Notes: generated from the letters alone by a model not told the origin. Positions 26,631-35,785 are shown, counted from the first letter of the stretch. The stretch: 64,000 bases of DNA from Bradyrhizobium barranii subsp. apii (GCF_011516635.5 NZ_CP096255.1:4958501-5022500), one strand, 5' to 3'. Program-made: numbers and translations.

Positions 26631-29053
26631 GACGCGGCCTCGTGTGGGAAGGGCAGGGCAATCTGGAATGTTGCACCGCTCCCCTCATTTGGGAATGCCG
26701 AAAGCCGGCCCGCGTGAGCCTCGATGATCGATCGGCAGATCGATAGTCCCATCCCCAGGCCGCTCGACTTTGTGGTGAAGAACGGCATGAACATGCGGTC
26801 TGTCACGTCGCTGTCAAGGCCGAGACCGCGATCCGTCACGGTAAGAAGCAGGTGCTCGTCGCCGTCTCGACTGGAGCGAATTGCCAGCTCGCGCGGGAGC
26901 TCGACATTGGCTTGCATGGCTTCGATCCCGTTCATGACGAGGTTGATCAGCACCTGCTGGAGCTGGATCCGATCGCCGCAAATGTTGGGCAGGCCCGACG
27001 ACAACTCCATCCGCACCGACACGGCATGGGTAGCGAGCTCGCGCCGAACGAGGGCCATCACCTCCCTCACGACCTGATTGATGTCGACTGGGACCATCTC
27101 GATTTCGGTCTTTTTCGCGAGCGCCCGGATCCGGCGGATCACCTCGCTGGCCCGATTGGCGTCCTCGACGATCCATTCGACGGAACGGCGCGCAGCGTCG
27201 AGATCGGCCGGGTCGCGGCCGAGCCAACCGATACAGGCGTCGGCATTGGAAATGACGGCGGCGAGAGGCTGGTTGATTTCGTGGGCAATCGAGGCGGTGA
27301 GCTCGCCGAGCGTCGTGATGCGCGTGACATGAGCGAGCTCGGCTTGCGCTTTGCGCAGGGCATCTTCGGCCTGCTCGGTGCGGATCGCCGCCGTCACATC
27401 GCTGCTGACGCCACGATAGCCGAGGAAGTTACCATTCTCGTCATGGAAGGGCTTGCCGCTGGTACGCACGTAAATCTGAGATCCGTTGCGATCCCTGCTG
27501 CGGTAAACCAGGTCGCGGAACGGAAGGTGGGCATCGAGCGCCGCGCGATGCTGCTCCCATTTCTCGGGCTCGAACTCGGCATCGGGCGGAATGTCCCAAC
27601 GGGTCAGCCCGATCAAGCCGGTCGGCACCGGACTGGCTGTATCGGCGTGTTCCGATATCCGGGTGATGCGGTGATCCGGCCCGGTCTCCCAAAACCAGTC
27701 CGATGCGGTTTCGGCATAGTCGCGGAAGCGCTGCTCGGATTGCTTGAGCTCGTCAAAGGCCTTTTGCAGTGCTTCTTTTGCGGCGAACTGCTCGGTGACG
27801 TCCACGTGCGTGCCGATGATTTCCATCACATCGCCATCGCCGCCTTTCACGGGATGTCCCTCCGTATGGACACGTCGTATCGAGCCGTCCGGACGCGCAA
27901 TCCGAAAGTCGATTTCGAAGGGCTCCCCCTGGTGGATTGCGCGACGTTCCACGTCGGCAATTCGTCGAAAGTCATCGGCGAGGATCCGTTGCTGGAAAGC
28001 CCGCGCCGGGACATCGATCTGGTCCGGCTCAAATCCGAACAGGCGGTAGAGCTCAGCCGATCGGTAGGCAAACTCCTGACGACGCACGTCCCAGGCCCAG
28101 CTGCTCGTATGGCTGAGGCGCTGGGCTTCGGCCAGATAGGCCTCACTGCGGCGCAGCCTCTTCTCTGTTTCCTTTGCAATCGTGACATCGGTGACAGCGC
28201 CGGCGAACTCGATGCGCCCGGATGCACGTCTCACCGCGCGTGCCACGGAATGGAGATATTTGATGGATCCATCCGGCATCAACAGGCGATATTCATGGTC
28301 GAAATCCTCCGCCTCGCGGAAAGCTCGATCAAGGGTCTTGCGGACCGCATCGCGGTCCTCCGGATGGATGCGCTGAAACACGAAGCCCAGGTTCGGCTGC
28401 ATGGCCGGGTCACATTGGAAAATGCGAAACGTTTCCCTCGACCAGAAGATCTCGTCGGTCGTGGGGCTCAAGCCGAAGCTGCCGGTGCGGCTCAGTTCCT
28501 GAGCCTGGGCGAGGTAGGCCTCGCTCTGCCGCAGCGCATCCTCCGCCTCCTTGCGCTGGGTGATGTTTTCGCAGGCGACCAGCACGACCGGCGTGCCGTC
28601 GCCGCGCAGCATCGCCTTGGCGTTTTCACGGACCCAGAGAACTGAGCCGTCCTTGCGGATCTTGCGAATCTCCCAGGTGTGCGACTGGTCCACGGTTTCC
28701 AGGCACAACCCTACGCATTGACGGACGAAGTCGCGGTCTTCCTCGAAAAAGACGTTCAGCACGGATTGGCCGGTCAACTCGGTCGCCGTGTAACCCAATT
28801 GTGCGGCGCCAAACGTGTTCACGTTGAGCACCGTCCCGGCCGGATCGACCATGAAATACATGACCGGATTATGCTCGAACACCTCGCGCCACTGCTTCAC
28901 GGCGTCGCGTAGATCGACGATGTCCTGTCGCGAGTCATCACCGACCGCGGAACTGTCCTTCTCGCCGGTGCCGAAAGATCGAAGCGCCGCGAGGCCGCCG
29001 AGCAGCAATTGTGCGGCCGAATTACCAAATTTCGCGATTTGGCCAGGCATCAT
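26627..29053 (-). CDS. Multi-PAS sensor histidine kinase
   Basis: A soluble kinase of about 808 residues with four PAS-type domains in a row. PAS1 contains VFEHNPVMYFMVDPAG, PAS2 and PAS3 are of the PAS_3 fold (IFWSRETFRIFQCDP and ELYRLFGFEPDQ), and PAS4 has SDWFWETGPDHRITRI. These are followed by HisKA with the phospho-His near residue 591 (SIAHEINQPLAAVISNAD) and a HATPase (LINLVMNGIEAM, GLGMGLSICRSI). The kinase core resembles FixL/NodV types, but I see no haem-pocket signature that would prove oxygen sensing. The start is uncertain: ATG 29053 is used, and a TTG at 29128 is also in frame. It is coupled (ATGA) to the broken regulator downstream. Confidence 0.88.
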   Translation of the reverse strand: MMPGQIAKFGNSAAQLLLGGLAALRSFGTGEKDSSAVGDDSRQDIVDLRDAVKQWREVFEHNPVMYFMVDPAGTVLNVNTFGAAQLGYTATELTGQSVLNVFFEEDRDFVRQCVGLCLETVDQSHTWEIRKIRKDGSVLWVRENAKAMLRGDGTPVVLVACENITQRKEAEDALRQSEAYLAQAQELSRTGSFGLSPTTDEIFWSRETFRIFQCDPAMQPNLGFVFQRIHPEDRDAVRKTLDRAFREAEDFDHEYRLLMPDGSIKYLHSVARAVRRASGRIEFAGAVTDVTIAKETEKRLRRSEAYLAEAQRLSHTSSWAWDVRRQEFAYRSAELYRLFGFEPDQIDVPARAFQQRILADDFRRIADVERRAIHQGEPFEIDFRIARPDGSIRRVHTEGHPVKGGDGDVMEIIGTHVDVTEQFAAKEALQKAFDELKQSEQRFRDYAETASDWFWETGPDHRITRISEHADTASPVPTGLIGLTRWDIPPDAEFEPEKWEQHRAALDAHLPFRDLVYRSRDRNGSQIYVRTSGKPFHDENGNFLGYRGVSSDVTAAIRTEQAEDALRKAQAELAHVTRITTLGELTASIAHEINQPLAAVISNADACIGWLGRDPADLDAARRSVEWIVEDANRASEVIRRIRALAKKTEIEMVPVDINQVVREVMALVRRELATHAVSVRMELSSGLPNICGDRIQLQQVLINLVMNGIEAMQANVELPRELAIRSSRDGDEHLLLTVTDRGLGLDSDVTDRMFMPFFTTKSSGLGMGLSICRSIIEAHAGRLSAFPNEGSGATFQIALPFPHEAAS

Positions 29054-29512
29054 CGCGGGCGTCCCGGCTCGCAGGGGTCGAAGCAAGTAGAGCACTTTGC
29101 AATCAGGGGAGCAATTCCCTCCGACCAAAGTAGACTCCGCGCCGAAACTCGCGGCAGCCGTGCAGCCTGCCGGCCTTGCGCCGTCTCGTTGCGAAGGTGC
29201 GGCGAAGGCCCGGAAAACTACGGGACAAACCTACGTATAGCTCGCGCATCCCAAGTCATAGCGCACATTTACCTCCGTACAATTGAGTCGTCCGTTGCAT
29301 GCGGACTAGTCTCACAACCATCGAAGGGACGCGATGTGCAAGGCCACAAGCCGGCGATTGGCTCGATGTGCTGCTGATGGCTCCGCGTCCATTGCCCGAC
29401 CTGCCGCACGCTTGGCTGGTCGCGATTGAGAGGCCGCATTTCAGTAACGAGCGTGGATGGTCGGGCGTCAGCGTACGCGCGAAGCCACGACCATGAGAGC
29501 CGGGAGGAGAGC
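29054..29512. other. Intergenic region between PAS kinase and zinc-finger genes
   Basis: About 460 bp with no convincing gene. The one distinct signal is the palindrome-centred CTACGTATAG at 29231-29240, whose TACGTA core resembles FixJ-family regulator boxes. It lies about 190 bp upstream of the kinase start and could be an autoregulatory site (inference). A GGGAGGAG ribosome-binding site at 29502-29509 belongs to the next gene. Confidence 0.4.
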
Positions 29513-29704
29513 ATGATGTGCGATACGCCTGAACACTCCGAGCGTGGCCCTGCCGTAAAAGCTTGCGCAGTCTGTAGCGGCAAGTTTGGCCTGATCCGAT
29601 ATTATTCGTGGCGAGCGCCGCTGTGCTCCAGAAAATGTCTCGATCGCTTCAGGGCGCGCCGCGAACGCGACCGCCGATGGTTGTTTCGATTTCAAGCGGC
29701 ATGA
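29513..29704 (+). CDS. Zinc-finger micro-protein 1 (CxxC-x16-CxxxC)
   Basis: A 63-residue basic protein. Its centre is a four-Cys module: CAVC, then 16 residues (SGKFGLIRYYSWRAPL), then CSRKC, ending in an Arg-rich helix (RFRARRERDRRWLFRF). The spacing suits a small treble-clef-like zinc finger, possibly RNA- or DNA-binding given the charge. A strong GGGAGGAG site lies 4-11 nt before ATG 29513; ATG 29516 is adjacent. Two related modules follow within 1 kb. I do not know a characterised homologue. Confidence 0.65.
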   Translation: MMCDTPEHSERGPAVKACAVCSGKFGLIRYYSWRAPLCSRKCLDRFRARRERDRRWLFRFQAA

Positions 29705-29754
29705 GGACTAGCCCTTCGATCGGCTCCATTCGGCAATTCTGAACCGGAGGCTGC

Positions 29755-30153
29755 GTGCTGAACCGTGCTTGCAAGCTCCTCTTGATGATCGCGCTGCCGC
29801 TTCCGTTGGTAACGGGAGTGAAGGCCGACGAGCTCGGACAGGATGGTGCACATCGTCATCATCCGCTCCAGGATCAGCTCCTGCACGAGAGGTTCTATTC
29901 CAGCTGGCACATGCCCGATAATCCCGTGCTCAGCTGCTGCAACAGCGCGGATGGCTACCCGACCGAGGTGCGATACGTCGACGGCCGGATCTACGCGCGG
30001 CGCCGGGAAGACGGGAAGTACATCCTCATTCCATCCCAGAAGGTCGAGCGAAACAGGGACAATCCCGACGGCCGCAACCATCTTTGCGCGCCGCCGCCGT
30101 CCGCCTCTCTGGTCGACACGGTCTACTGCTTCGCGTTGGGAGGTGCCACGTGA
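29755..30153 (+). CDS. Small exported protein with SCC motif, uncharacterised
   Basis: A 132-residue predicted secreted protein with a signal peptide (CKLLLMIALPLPLVTGVKADE) and a His-rich stretch (DGAHRHHPLQD). A conserved-looking core (PVLSCCNSADGYPTEVRYVDGR, split as PVLSCC and DGYPTEVRYVDGR, then DGKYILIPSQKVE and NPDGRNHLCAPP) ends in VYCFALGG. Four cysteines are in the mature region. Similar short proteins, as I recall, are widespread and unnamed in Rhizobiales. It starts with GTG after GGAGG (short 4-nt spacing), and its stop overlaps the next start as GTGA, so it is coupled to zinc-finger micro-protein 2. Confidence 0.7.
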   Translation: MLNRACKLLLMIALPLPLVTGVKADELGQDGAHRHHPLQDQLLHERFYSSWHMPDNPVLSCCNSADGYPTEVRYVDGRIYARRREDGKYILIPSQKVERNRDNPDGRNHLCAPPPSASLVDTVYCFALGGAT

Positions 30154-30338
30154 GATTCATATTGGTGAACGGCAGGACCCCTTTCCGCAAGACGTTCTGT
30201 CTATGGTGCTGCGAGGAGATCAGCGGCGGTTATCTGCGCGACGCGAAGACGCTGCTGCCCTATTGCGGCTACGAGTGTTACGCGCTCCATCACGAAGCGG
30301 CGCCGTTGATCGAGAGGCGAGCGCAAGCGGCGTCTTGA
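30150..30338 (+). CDS. Zinc-finger micro-protein 2 (CxxC-x18-CxxxC)
   Basis: A 62-residue protein starting at a GTG that overlaps the previous stop (GTGA). It begins VRFILVNGRTPFRKTF and carries CLWC, 18 residues (CEEISGGYLRDAKTLLPY), then CGYEC. Its N-terminus (RFILVN) and module match micro-protein 3 (KFMLVN...), so the two are tandem paralogues. The four-Cys spacing indicates a zinc-binding finger. It is cytosolic by lack of a signal. Function is unknown. Confidence 0.7.
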   Translation: MRFILVNGRTPFRKTFCLWCCEEISGGYLRDAKTLLPYCGYECYALHHEAAPLIERRAQAAS

Positions 30339-30397
30339 GCTGACGGGTGGGCGAAGCGCATCGGCCGATGCGACTGCTGGCAGGGGAGGACAGGACG

Positions 30398-30709
30398 TTG
30401 AAATTCATGCTCGTCAACCAGGACCAACCGCGCCATGGCGTTACTTGCAGCGCGTGCGCCCGGCCGCTGGGCTCGAGCTACGTCCGGCATGTGTCCACGC
30501 AACGGCAGTACTGCGAGTATGATTGTTACCGCCGGTATCAGCAGACGAGCATGGAAGCGCTCTGGCCTTACCGCAGTTCGCTCGAGATGGTCACGGTGTT
30601 GGCGGCCATTTCGAGCTGGAGCTGGATGATGCAATTCGGCGCGCTCTCGGGCGCGCTGACGGAAGCATTTCTGCGCGCGCACGAACCTTCTGACCACGGA
30701 AGGAGGTGA
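30398..30709 (+). CDS. Zinc-finger micro-protein 3 with C-terminal hydrophobic helix
   Basis: A 103-residue protein. I chose the TTG at 30398 because the resulting LKFMLVNQD start aligns with VRFILVNGR of the paralogue and because GGGGAGGAC lies just upstream; ATG 30407 is the alternative. The finger is CSAC, 18 residues (ARPLGSSYVRHVSTQRQY), then CEYDC. Unlike its paralogue it continues into an amphipathic-to-hydrophobic segment (EMVTVLAAISSWSWMMQFGA) that could be a membrane anchor. It is convergent with the lytic transglycosylase gene. Confidence 0.6.
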   Translation: MKFMLVNQDQPRHGVTCSACARPLGSSYVRHVSTQRQYCEYDCYRRYQQTSMEALWPYRSSLEMVTVLAAISSWSWMMQFGALSGALTEAFLRAHEPSDHGRR

Positions 30710-30799
30710 CGGCTAGCCTAACGATGCGGGCCGCGCAGAGTCGGCGGCCGCAGTCACTGCATCCAGCTTCGCGCCGCGTCCAGCCCCGGCGTTGCGAAG

Positions 30800-32986
30800 C
30801 TAGGGCGCGGCGGCTGCGGCCGCTGCCGTGGGTGCCGCGCTGACTTCGTGCGTCGTGACGCGTTGCTCGGACTTCGCCGTGGCTGTGCCGCTGCCCTCGA
30901 ACCGGGCGCGGTAGACCAGCACATTCTCCATCACGCGCTGGACGTAGTTGCGCGTCTCCGACAGCGGGATGCGCTCGACCCAGTCGACCGGATCGACCTT
31001 GGGGTCGCGCGGGTCGCCGCGCGCCTGCACCCATTCGCGCACCCGGCCGCGGCCGGCATTGTAGCCCGCGAAGGTCATGATCTGGTCGCCGCGATATTCC
31101 GACAGCAGCGCGCTGAGCTCGGCCGCGCCCATCTGCGTGTTGTAGACGGGATCGGACACCATCCTGTCCCAGTCATAGGTCAGGCCAAAGCGTCTTGCGG
31201 TATCGCGGCCCGCCTCCGGGGTCACCTGCATCAGCCCGACCGCGTTGGCGGCAGACTTGTCGCGCTGGTCGAACGAGCTTTCGGTGCGTGCCACCGAATA
31301 GATCACGCTGGTCTCGATCGCTGGCGCGACCTGCTTGTGCTCGGGAATGCCGATGGTCGGGAAGGCGTAATGGTCGAGCGCAAGCCCGCGCGCCAGCGCC
31401 GACTTGCCGACCTCCAGCATCACGCGCGCATCGTTGCGCCGGCCGGCGAGTTCGCCGAGTGCTTCCAGCGCTGCGACGTCGGTGCTCTCCTTGGCAAGAT
31501 CCTCGGCATAATAGAACACCATGTCGCGCTCGCCGATGCCGTAGAGCATCTCGGCGGCGCGGACGCGCTCGTCCGCGGGCTGCGTGTCGGCCGCGGCCAG
31601 CACGGGCGAGGGCGGGCGCAGCTCGATCCCGTCGACGCCGAGCCTGGCGCGTGCGAGCTGGCCGTAATAGGCGGTCGGATAGCGCGCCGCCGCCTGATAG
31701 CTCATGCGGGCATCCGCCGTCGCCCCCATCGCCTCGGCCGCGCGGCCGCGCCAGTAATGCGCACGCGACAGCGCGATCGGATTGGCCGAGCCTTCGTCGA
31801 TCGCGGCGAAATGCACCATGGCCGCCTTGGGATCGTCGAGATAGCGCAGCGCGATCCAGCCGCACATGAAGTGGTAGTCGACGCGATAGACTTCCATCGC
31901 GGGCACCGCCGCCGCACGCACCACGTCGTAGGCAGTCTTGAACTTGCCCTGGTCGAGCAGCTTTCGCGCGAGCAGGCGCCGCTCGCGCCACCAGGCATCG
32001 GTGTCCTGGGCCACCATCGTGTCGGGCGCGGCGGCCAGGATCACCTCGGCGGCGTCGTCGATGCGGTCGTTCTGGAGATGCCACTGCGCGCGGCAGAGGA
32101 CGTAGCCGAGATCGCGGCGTGCTTCGGTCGAGACGTCCTCGAGATAATCCTTGGCCTTGTTGGCCTTGCCGGTGACCGCCGAGCAGGCCTTGACGATCGC
32201 GAGCGCGTCTTCGCCGAGCCGCTTGGCCGCGCGCCTTGCACCGGCGTAGTCCTTGGCGCCGAGGCGCTTGTCCATGCGGGCGCGATGATCGTCAGCGGTC
32301 AGGAGATCGCGGAACGCCTCGTAGGAATCCTCCTCGCTGCGCTCGGACAATTCGTCCGTGCGCCAGGCCTCGCGCACCAGGCGCGTAGCCCTGTCATTGT
32401 CGCCTTCACTCAGGAGCACGCGGGCGAGCGCGAACTTGCCCTTGGCGCTGGTCGGCCGGTCCATCGTGAACTTGTGCACGGCCGCCGCGTCGCTCTTCTC
32501 CTGCCACAGCCGCGCTTCGGCGCGGCGGCGGAGTAGGGCGCTGCTCGGCCAGTCCGGATTGGCGGCGAGGAAGGCGGCGTAGCGCTTGAAGGGTGCCGTG
32601 CTCTCGGAATGGCGCAGCAGGAACCAGTCGGCGAGCTTCTGTCCGGCCGGATCGGCAATGCGGTCGCGCGCGGCGCTCGCATCCTCGGTCTTGCCCTTGC
32701 GCGCGAGATCGATGGCGTCCTTCAGCGCGGCGAGGTCGCCGGTGAGCGGCGGGGCTGCCTGTTTGTCCGAGGGCTCGTCGTCCTTCTTCGACTTGCGCTT
32801 GGCCTCGGCGTGCTTGCCATGGCGCGACTTGACCGCAACATGGCGCTGCTTGCCGCCGGCTTTCGTCTCATGCGTTTTCTTTGACGCCGACGATTTGTGA
32901 CTGCTCTTCGCTGCCAGCTCGGCAGGAAGAAGGGCCAATGCGGCCACGGCAATGACACACGCGAGCGAGCGTAGGCACTGGTTCAT
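30800..32986 (-). CDS. Soluble lytic murein transglycosylase (Slt-type)
   Basis: This periplasmic enzyme of 728 residues cleaves peptidoglycan with formation of 1,6-anhydromuropeptides. After a signal peptide (LACVIAVAALALLPAELAAK) comes a Lys/Ser-rich low-complexity stretch (about residues 25-85, SSHKSSASKK and AKRKSKKDDE). A long helical superhelix with TPR-like repeats follows, then a C-terminal goose-lysozyme domain. That domain has the catalytic Glu in SVARTESSFDQRD plus GLMQVTPEAG and AGYNAGRGRVREW. ATG 32984-32986 is chosen for its AGGGGGA ribosome-binding site. The basic tract probably binds the cell wall. Confidence 0.9.
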   Translation of the reverse strand: MNQCLRSLACVIAVAALALLPAELAAKSSHKSSASKKTHETKAGGKQRHVAVKSRHGKHAEAKRKSKKDDEPSDKQAAPPLTGDLAALKDAIDLARKGKTEDASAARDRIADPAGQKLADWFLLRHSESTAPFKRYAAFLAANPDWPSSALLRRRAEARLWQEKSDAAAVHKFTMDRPTSAKGKFALARVLLSEGDNDRATRLVREAWRTDELSERSEEDSYEAFRDLLTADDHRARMDKRLGAKDYAGARRAAKRLGEDALAIVKACSAVTGKANKAKDYLEDVSTEARRDLGYVLCRAQWHLQNDRIDDAAEVILAAAPDTMVAQDTDAWWRERRLLARKLLDQGKFKTAYDVVRAAAVPAMEVYRVDYHFMCGWIALRYLDDPKAAMVHFAAIDEGSANPIALSRAHYWRGRAAEAMGATADARMSYQAAARYPTAYYGQLARARLGVDGIELRPPSPVLAAADTQPADERVRAAEMLYGIGERDMVFYYAEDLAKESTDVAALEALGELAGRRNDARVMLEVGKSALARGLALDHYAFPTIGIPEHKQVAPAIETSVIYSVARTESSFDQRDKSAANAVGLMQVTPEAGRDTARRFGLTYDWDRMVSDPVYNTQMGAAELSALLSEYRGDQIMTFAGYNAGRGRVREWVQARGDPRDPKVDPVDWVERIPLSETRNYVQRVMENVLVYRARFEGSGTATAKSEQRVTTHEVSAAPTAAAAAAAP

Positions 32987-33312
32987 TCGATGGTCCCCCT
33001 GCGAAACCACTACAAACCAAGGTCCGCGACGACATGCGGCTTGAGAATCAAAGACGACACCCAAAACGATGCCACGACATCGTTTCGCAGTCCTCACGCT
33101 CCTTCAACAATGCGGCAAAATACCGATGGGAACTCGGGAACTTCCGAAATGGCGGAAAGGGTAACGTCTTCAACCTTTGTTAACGAATGGGGCTCGCGCG
33201 ACGGTTGCGCGCGGTCAGGGGCGTCGCAAGGGCCAGATTGCGCGTGTTCCCGCCGCCAAAACCGGTGTATTGAGTTCCCAACCGGTCCTTTCAGCTCTTA
33301 CCCCCACCGCTC
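32987..33312. promoter_or_regulatory. Divergent intergenic region with inverted repeat AAACGATG-N6-CATCGTTT
   Basis: This 326-bp region separates the divergent transglycosylase and cyclase genes. A perfect 8-bp inverted repeat lies at 33064-33071 and 33078-33085, 78 bp before the transglycosylase start, and could be an operator for that gene. No ribosome-binding site is obvious before the cyclase ATG. No other feature is seen. Confidence 0.4.
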
Positions 33313-35049
33313 ATGCCACTTTTCAACCAGTCGATCAGGCGCAAGATCGTCGGGATCGCCCTCGGATTGATCGTCCTGATGCTGGTCACCGCGATTCTTT
33401 CGATGGTGATGTCGAGCCAGGTCGGCGTCCTGCTCGACGAGCTGACCGATCGCTACATTCCGGCCTACGGCCATCTGGCGCGCGCCAACATCCGCTCGCT
33501 GGAGCGCTCGGTGGCGCTGCGGCGGATGGTCATGATGAAGATGCAGGCACCCTCGGAGGAGGAGGCCTATGCGGCGCGCCTGCGCGAATTCGAGGAGGCC
33601 GATCGGAAGATCGACGAGGAAGGCGAGGCCGCGCGCACGCACATCAACGCGATCATCGACGACAAGAGGACGCCTTCCGACAATGCCGGGCTGGCGCGGA
33701 TCGAGACCCGCATCGAAACCGCTCTCACCGAGCTGCGTCACGACATGAATGAGGACCACGCAAAACTCCTCAAGCAGGTCGAAGGCAAGCAGATGACGGA
33801 GGCGCGCGGGACCCTGGAGCATCTCGACACCATACGCGACCAGTTCAACCAGAAGATCGACGCGATCCGCGCCGACATGCTGAAGCAGGTCTTCGCCAGT
33901 ACGGCGACAGTGATCGGTCGCCAGCACCAGGCGATGATCATTTCGGGCATCGTCACCATCCTCGCGGCGGTGGTCGGATTTGCTTTCGCGCTCCTCGTCT
34001 CCAGTGGCATCACGCGACCGGTGCGGCTGTTGCTCGCCGGCACCCGCGAGGTCGAGGCGGGCCGCTTCGACAAGGCCATCACGGTCTCGACCCAGGACGA
34101 GATCGGCGAACTCGCCGCCGCCTTCAATCGCATGATCGAGCAGCTGCGGCACAACGAGCGGATTCGTGAGACCTTTGGCCGCTATATCGATCCCAAGGTG
34201 GCGCAGGGGCTGATCGACCGGCCCGAGGTTGCCATCGACGGCCAGCGCCGGGTGATGACCATCATGTTCTCCGACATGAGCGGCTTCACCTCGATGAGCG
34301 AGGGCATGACCCCACGTGGCCTCGTCAAGGTGATGAACCACTATTTCACGGTGATGTCCGCGCCGATCCGGAGCCATCGCGGCGTCATCGATAAATATAT
34401 CGGCGATGCCATCATGGCCTATTGGGGCCCTCCCTTCATTGAGGAGGACGAGCCGGCGCTGTTCGCCTGCTACGCCGCCATCGACATGGCCGATGAGGTG
34501 CCGGCGTTGCAGAAGCAATTGCCTGACCTGCTCGGCATCCGCGCCATGCCAGGCCCTTGCGATCTGCGCATCGGGATTGCCACCGGCGAGGTCCTGACCG
34601 GCAGCATCGGCTCCGAGCTGATGATGAGCTTCACCGTGATGGGCGATGCCGTGAACCTCGCTTCGCGGCTCGAACTGGTCAACAAGATCTACGGCACGCG
34701 GATCCTGATCGCGCAGGCCACGGCGGACGCGATCGGCTCGAACCTCGAGCTGCGCGAGATCGATCGTCTGGCGGTGGCCGGCCAAAGCGCATCGCAGGCC
34801 ATTTTCGAGGTGATGAGCAAGGCGCACGGGCTCAGCGTCCCGCAGGAGAGCCTGCGCGCGCGCTACGCCGAAGGCCTCGCCGCCTACCGCGCGCAGCGCT
34901 TCGACGAGGCTCGCGCCGCGTTCAATGCAGCGCTCGAAGCCGTGCCCGGCGACGGTCCCTCGCGCACGCTGCTCGGCCGCATCGCGCAGTTCGAGGCCAA
35001 TCCGCCGGACGCCAATTGGGACGGCGCCTGGCGGCTGGAGCAGAAATAG
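33313..35049 (+). CDS. Membrane class III adenylate/guanylate cyclase with HAMP domain
   Basis: A 578-residue sensor cyclase. It has a transmembrane helix at about 12-33, a helical periplasmic sensory region (about 35-205, rich in Glu/Arg coiled coil), a second helix at about 210-232, a HAMP linker (about 233-288, SSGITRPVRLLLAGTREVE), and a class III cyclase domain (about 310-490). Metal-binding Asp residues are in MFSDMSGFTSMSEG and DKYIGDAIMAYWG; GDAVNLASRLE is the C-terminal signature. The tail (about 510-570) has a TPR-like helix pair (YAEGLAAYRAQRFDEARAAF). It should make cAMP in response to an envelope signal. Confidence 0.9.
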   Translation: MPLFNQSIRRKIVGIALGLIVLMLVTAILSMVMSSQVGVLLDELTDRYIPAYGHLARANIRSLERSVALRRMVMMKMQAPSEEEAYAARLREFEEADRKIDEEGEAARTHINAIIDDKRTPSDNAGLARIETRIETALTELRHDMNEDHAKLLKQVEGKQMTEARGTLEHLDTIRDQFNQKIDAIRADMLKQVFASTATVIGRQHQAMIISGIVTILAAVVGFAFALLVSSGITRPVRLLLAGTREVEAGRFDKAITVSTQDEIGELAAAFNRMIEQLRHNERIRETFGRYIDPKVAQGLIDRPEVAIDGQRRVMTIMFSDMSGFTSMSEGMTPRGLVKVMNHYFTVMSAPIRSHRGVIDKYIGDAIMAYWGPPFIEEDEPALFACYAAIDMADEVPALQKQLPDLLGIRAMPGPCDLRIGIATGEVLTGSIGSELMMSFTVMGDAVNLASRLELVNKIYGTRILIAQATADAIGSNLELREIDRLAVAGQSASQAIFEVMSKAHGLSVPQESLRARYAEGLAAYRAQRFDEARAAFNAALEAVPGDGPSRTLLGRIAQFEANPPDANWDGAWRLEQK

Positions 35050-35175
35050 CTGTTCTTGCTGGGCTTGCACCGCCCTTGCTGGAAAAAACGTTTCTACTCG
35101 ATAACGATGTTCGCCGTGACCTATTTCTCAGGCTTAGGTTTGACGTCCCTTGTGGCGTTTGATGGGGACACGCCG

Positions 35176-35352
35176 ATGACAGAACTTCATGACAGGCTGG
35201 AACGGTTCGAGACGCTCACCGCCGAATGCGAGCTGATTGCCAAGCTCGCCACCGACAGCACCAAGCGCGAGTTCTATCTGAGACTCTCGGAGCAGTATCG
35301 TCAGCTGGCGGTGGATATGCGGAAGGCGATCGCGACCAAGGCCGCGGCCTGA
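35176..35352 (+). CDS. Small helical protein of unknown function
   Basis: A 58-residue, strongly helical, charged protein (MTELHDRLERFETLTAECEL..., REFYLRLSEQYRQLAVDMRKAI). ATG 35176 has GGGGA upstream. Similar short proteins are, as I recall, common around Bradyrhizobium genomes. Possible coiled coil; no assigned function. Confidence 0.6.
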   Translation: MTELHDRLERFETLTAECELIAKLATDSTKREFYLRLSEQYRQLAVDMRKAIATKAAA

Positions 35353-35504
35353 CGCCGCCTGCAATCCGTTCTTAATGTTTGGCGCGCATCCTTTGAGGAT
35401 GCGAGCGTCGCGATCATGATTGCTCGCATTGGGAATGCCGAGGTCCGTTGCGGTGCAGCGCATCTCGCTGACGTCGCTTTGCCGCTCCTCACCAGGGCAA
35501 TCCC

Positions 35505-35717
35505 ATGCGCCTTCTCGCAGTCCTCATCTTCGCGCTCATGACGGCCGCCTGCAACCAGGAGCAGGACATCACCGGCTCGACCCCGGTCTGTGCGATGCGG
35601 AACTACAGCTCCTACAATCCCCGCGACATGAACCAGTGCGTTGCCGCCTGCAAGGCGTGCGACCACGGCAACACCGTCACCTGCACCACGTCATGCACCC
35701 TCAAGGGTGCCCACTGA
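35505..35717 (+). CDS. Small Cys-rich putative lipoprotein
   Basis: A 70-residue protein with a lipobox (LMTAAC, lipidation Cys16) after a short hydrophobic signal. The mature part of about 55 residues has seven more cysteines, arranged as C-x15-C-x3-C-x2-C-x7-C-x3-C in the second half (NQCVAACKACDHGNTVTCTT). This suggests disulfide or metal binding in the periplasm. No family recognised. Confidence 0.65.
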   Translation: MRLLAVLIFALMTAACNQEQDITGSTPVCAMRNYSSYNPRDMNQCVAACKACDHGNTVTCTTSCTLKGAH

Positions 35718-35785
35718 GCGGCGGCGCTGGCTGGAGCTAGCGCTGAGGGTGCTCGGGCACCGGAACGATTCACATGGGTTAGTCA

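Noticed and set aside
26627..29053. Oxygen-sensing FixL identity for the multi-PAS kinase
   Set aside because: The kinase core is FixL/NodV-like, but I could not identify a haem-binding PAS signature, so only a general PAS kinase call is justified.
29286..29296. AGTCGTCCGT, identical to the IS end at 48.79 kb
   Set aside because: A ten-base match alone in 64 kb is not strong evidence, and no transposase remnant or partner end is nearby.
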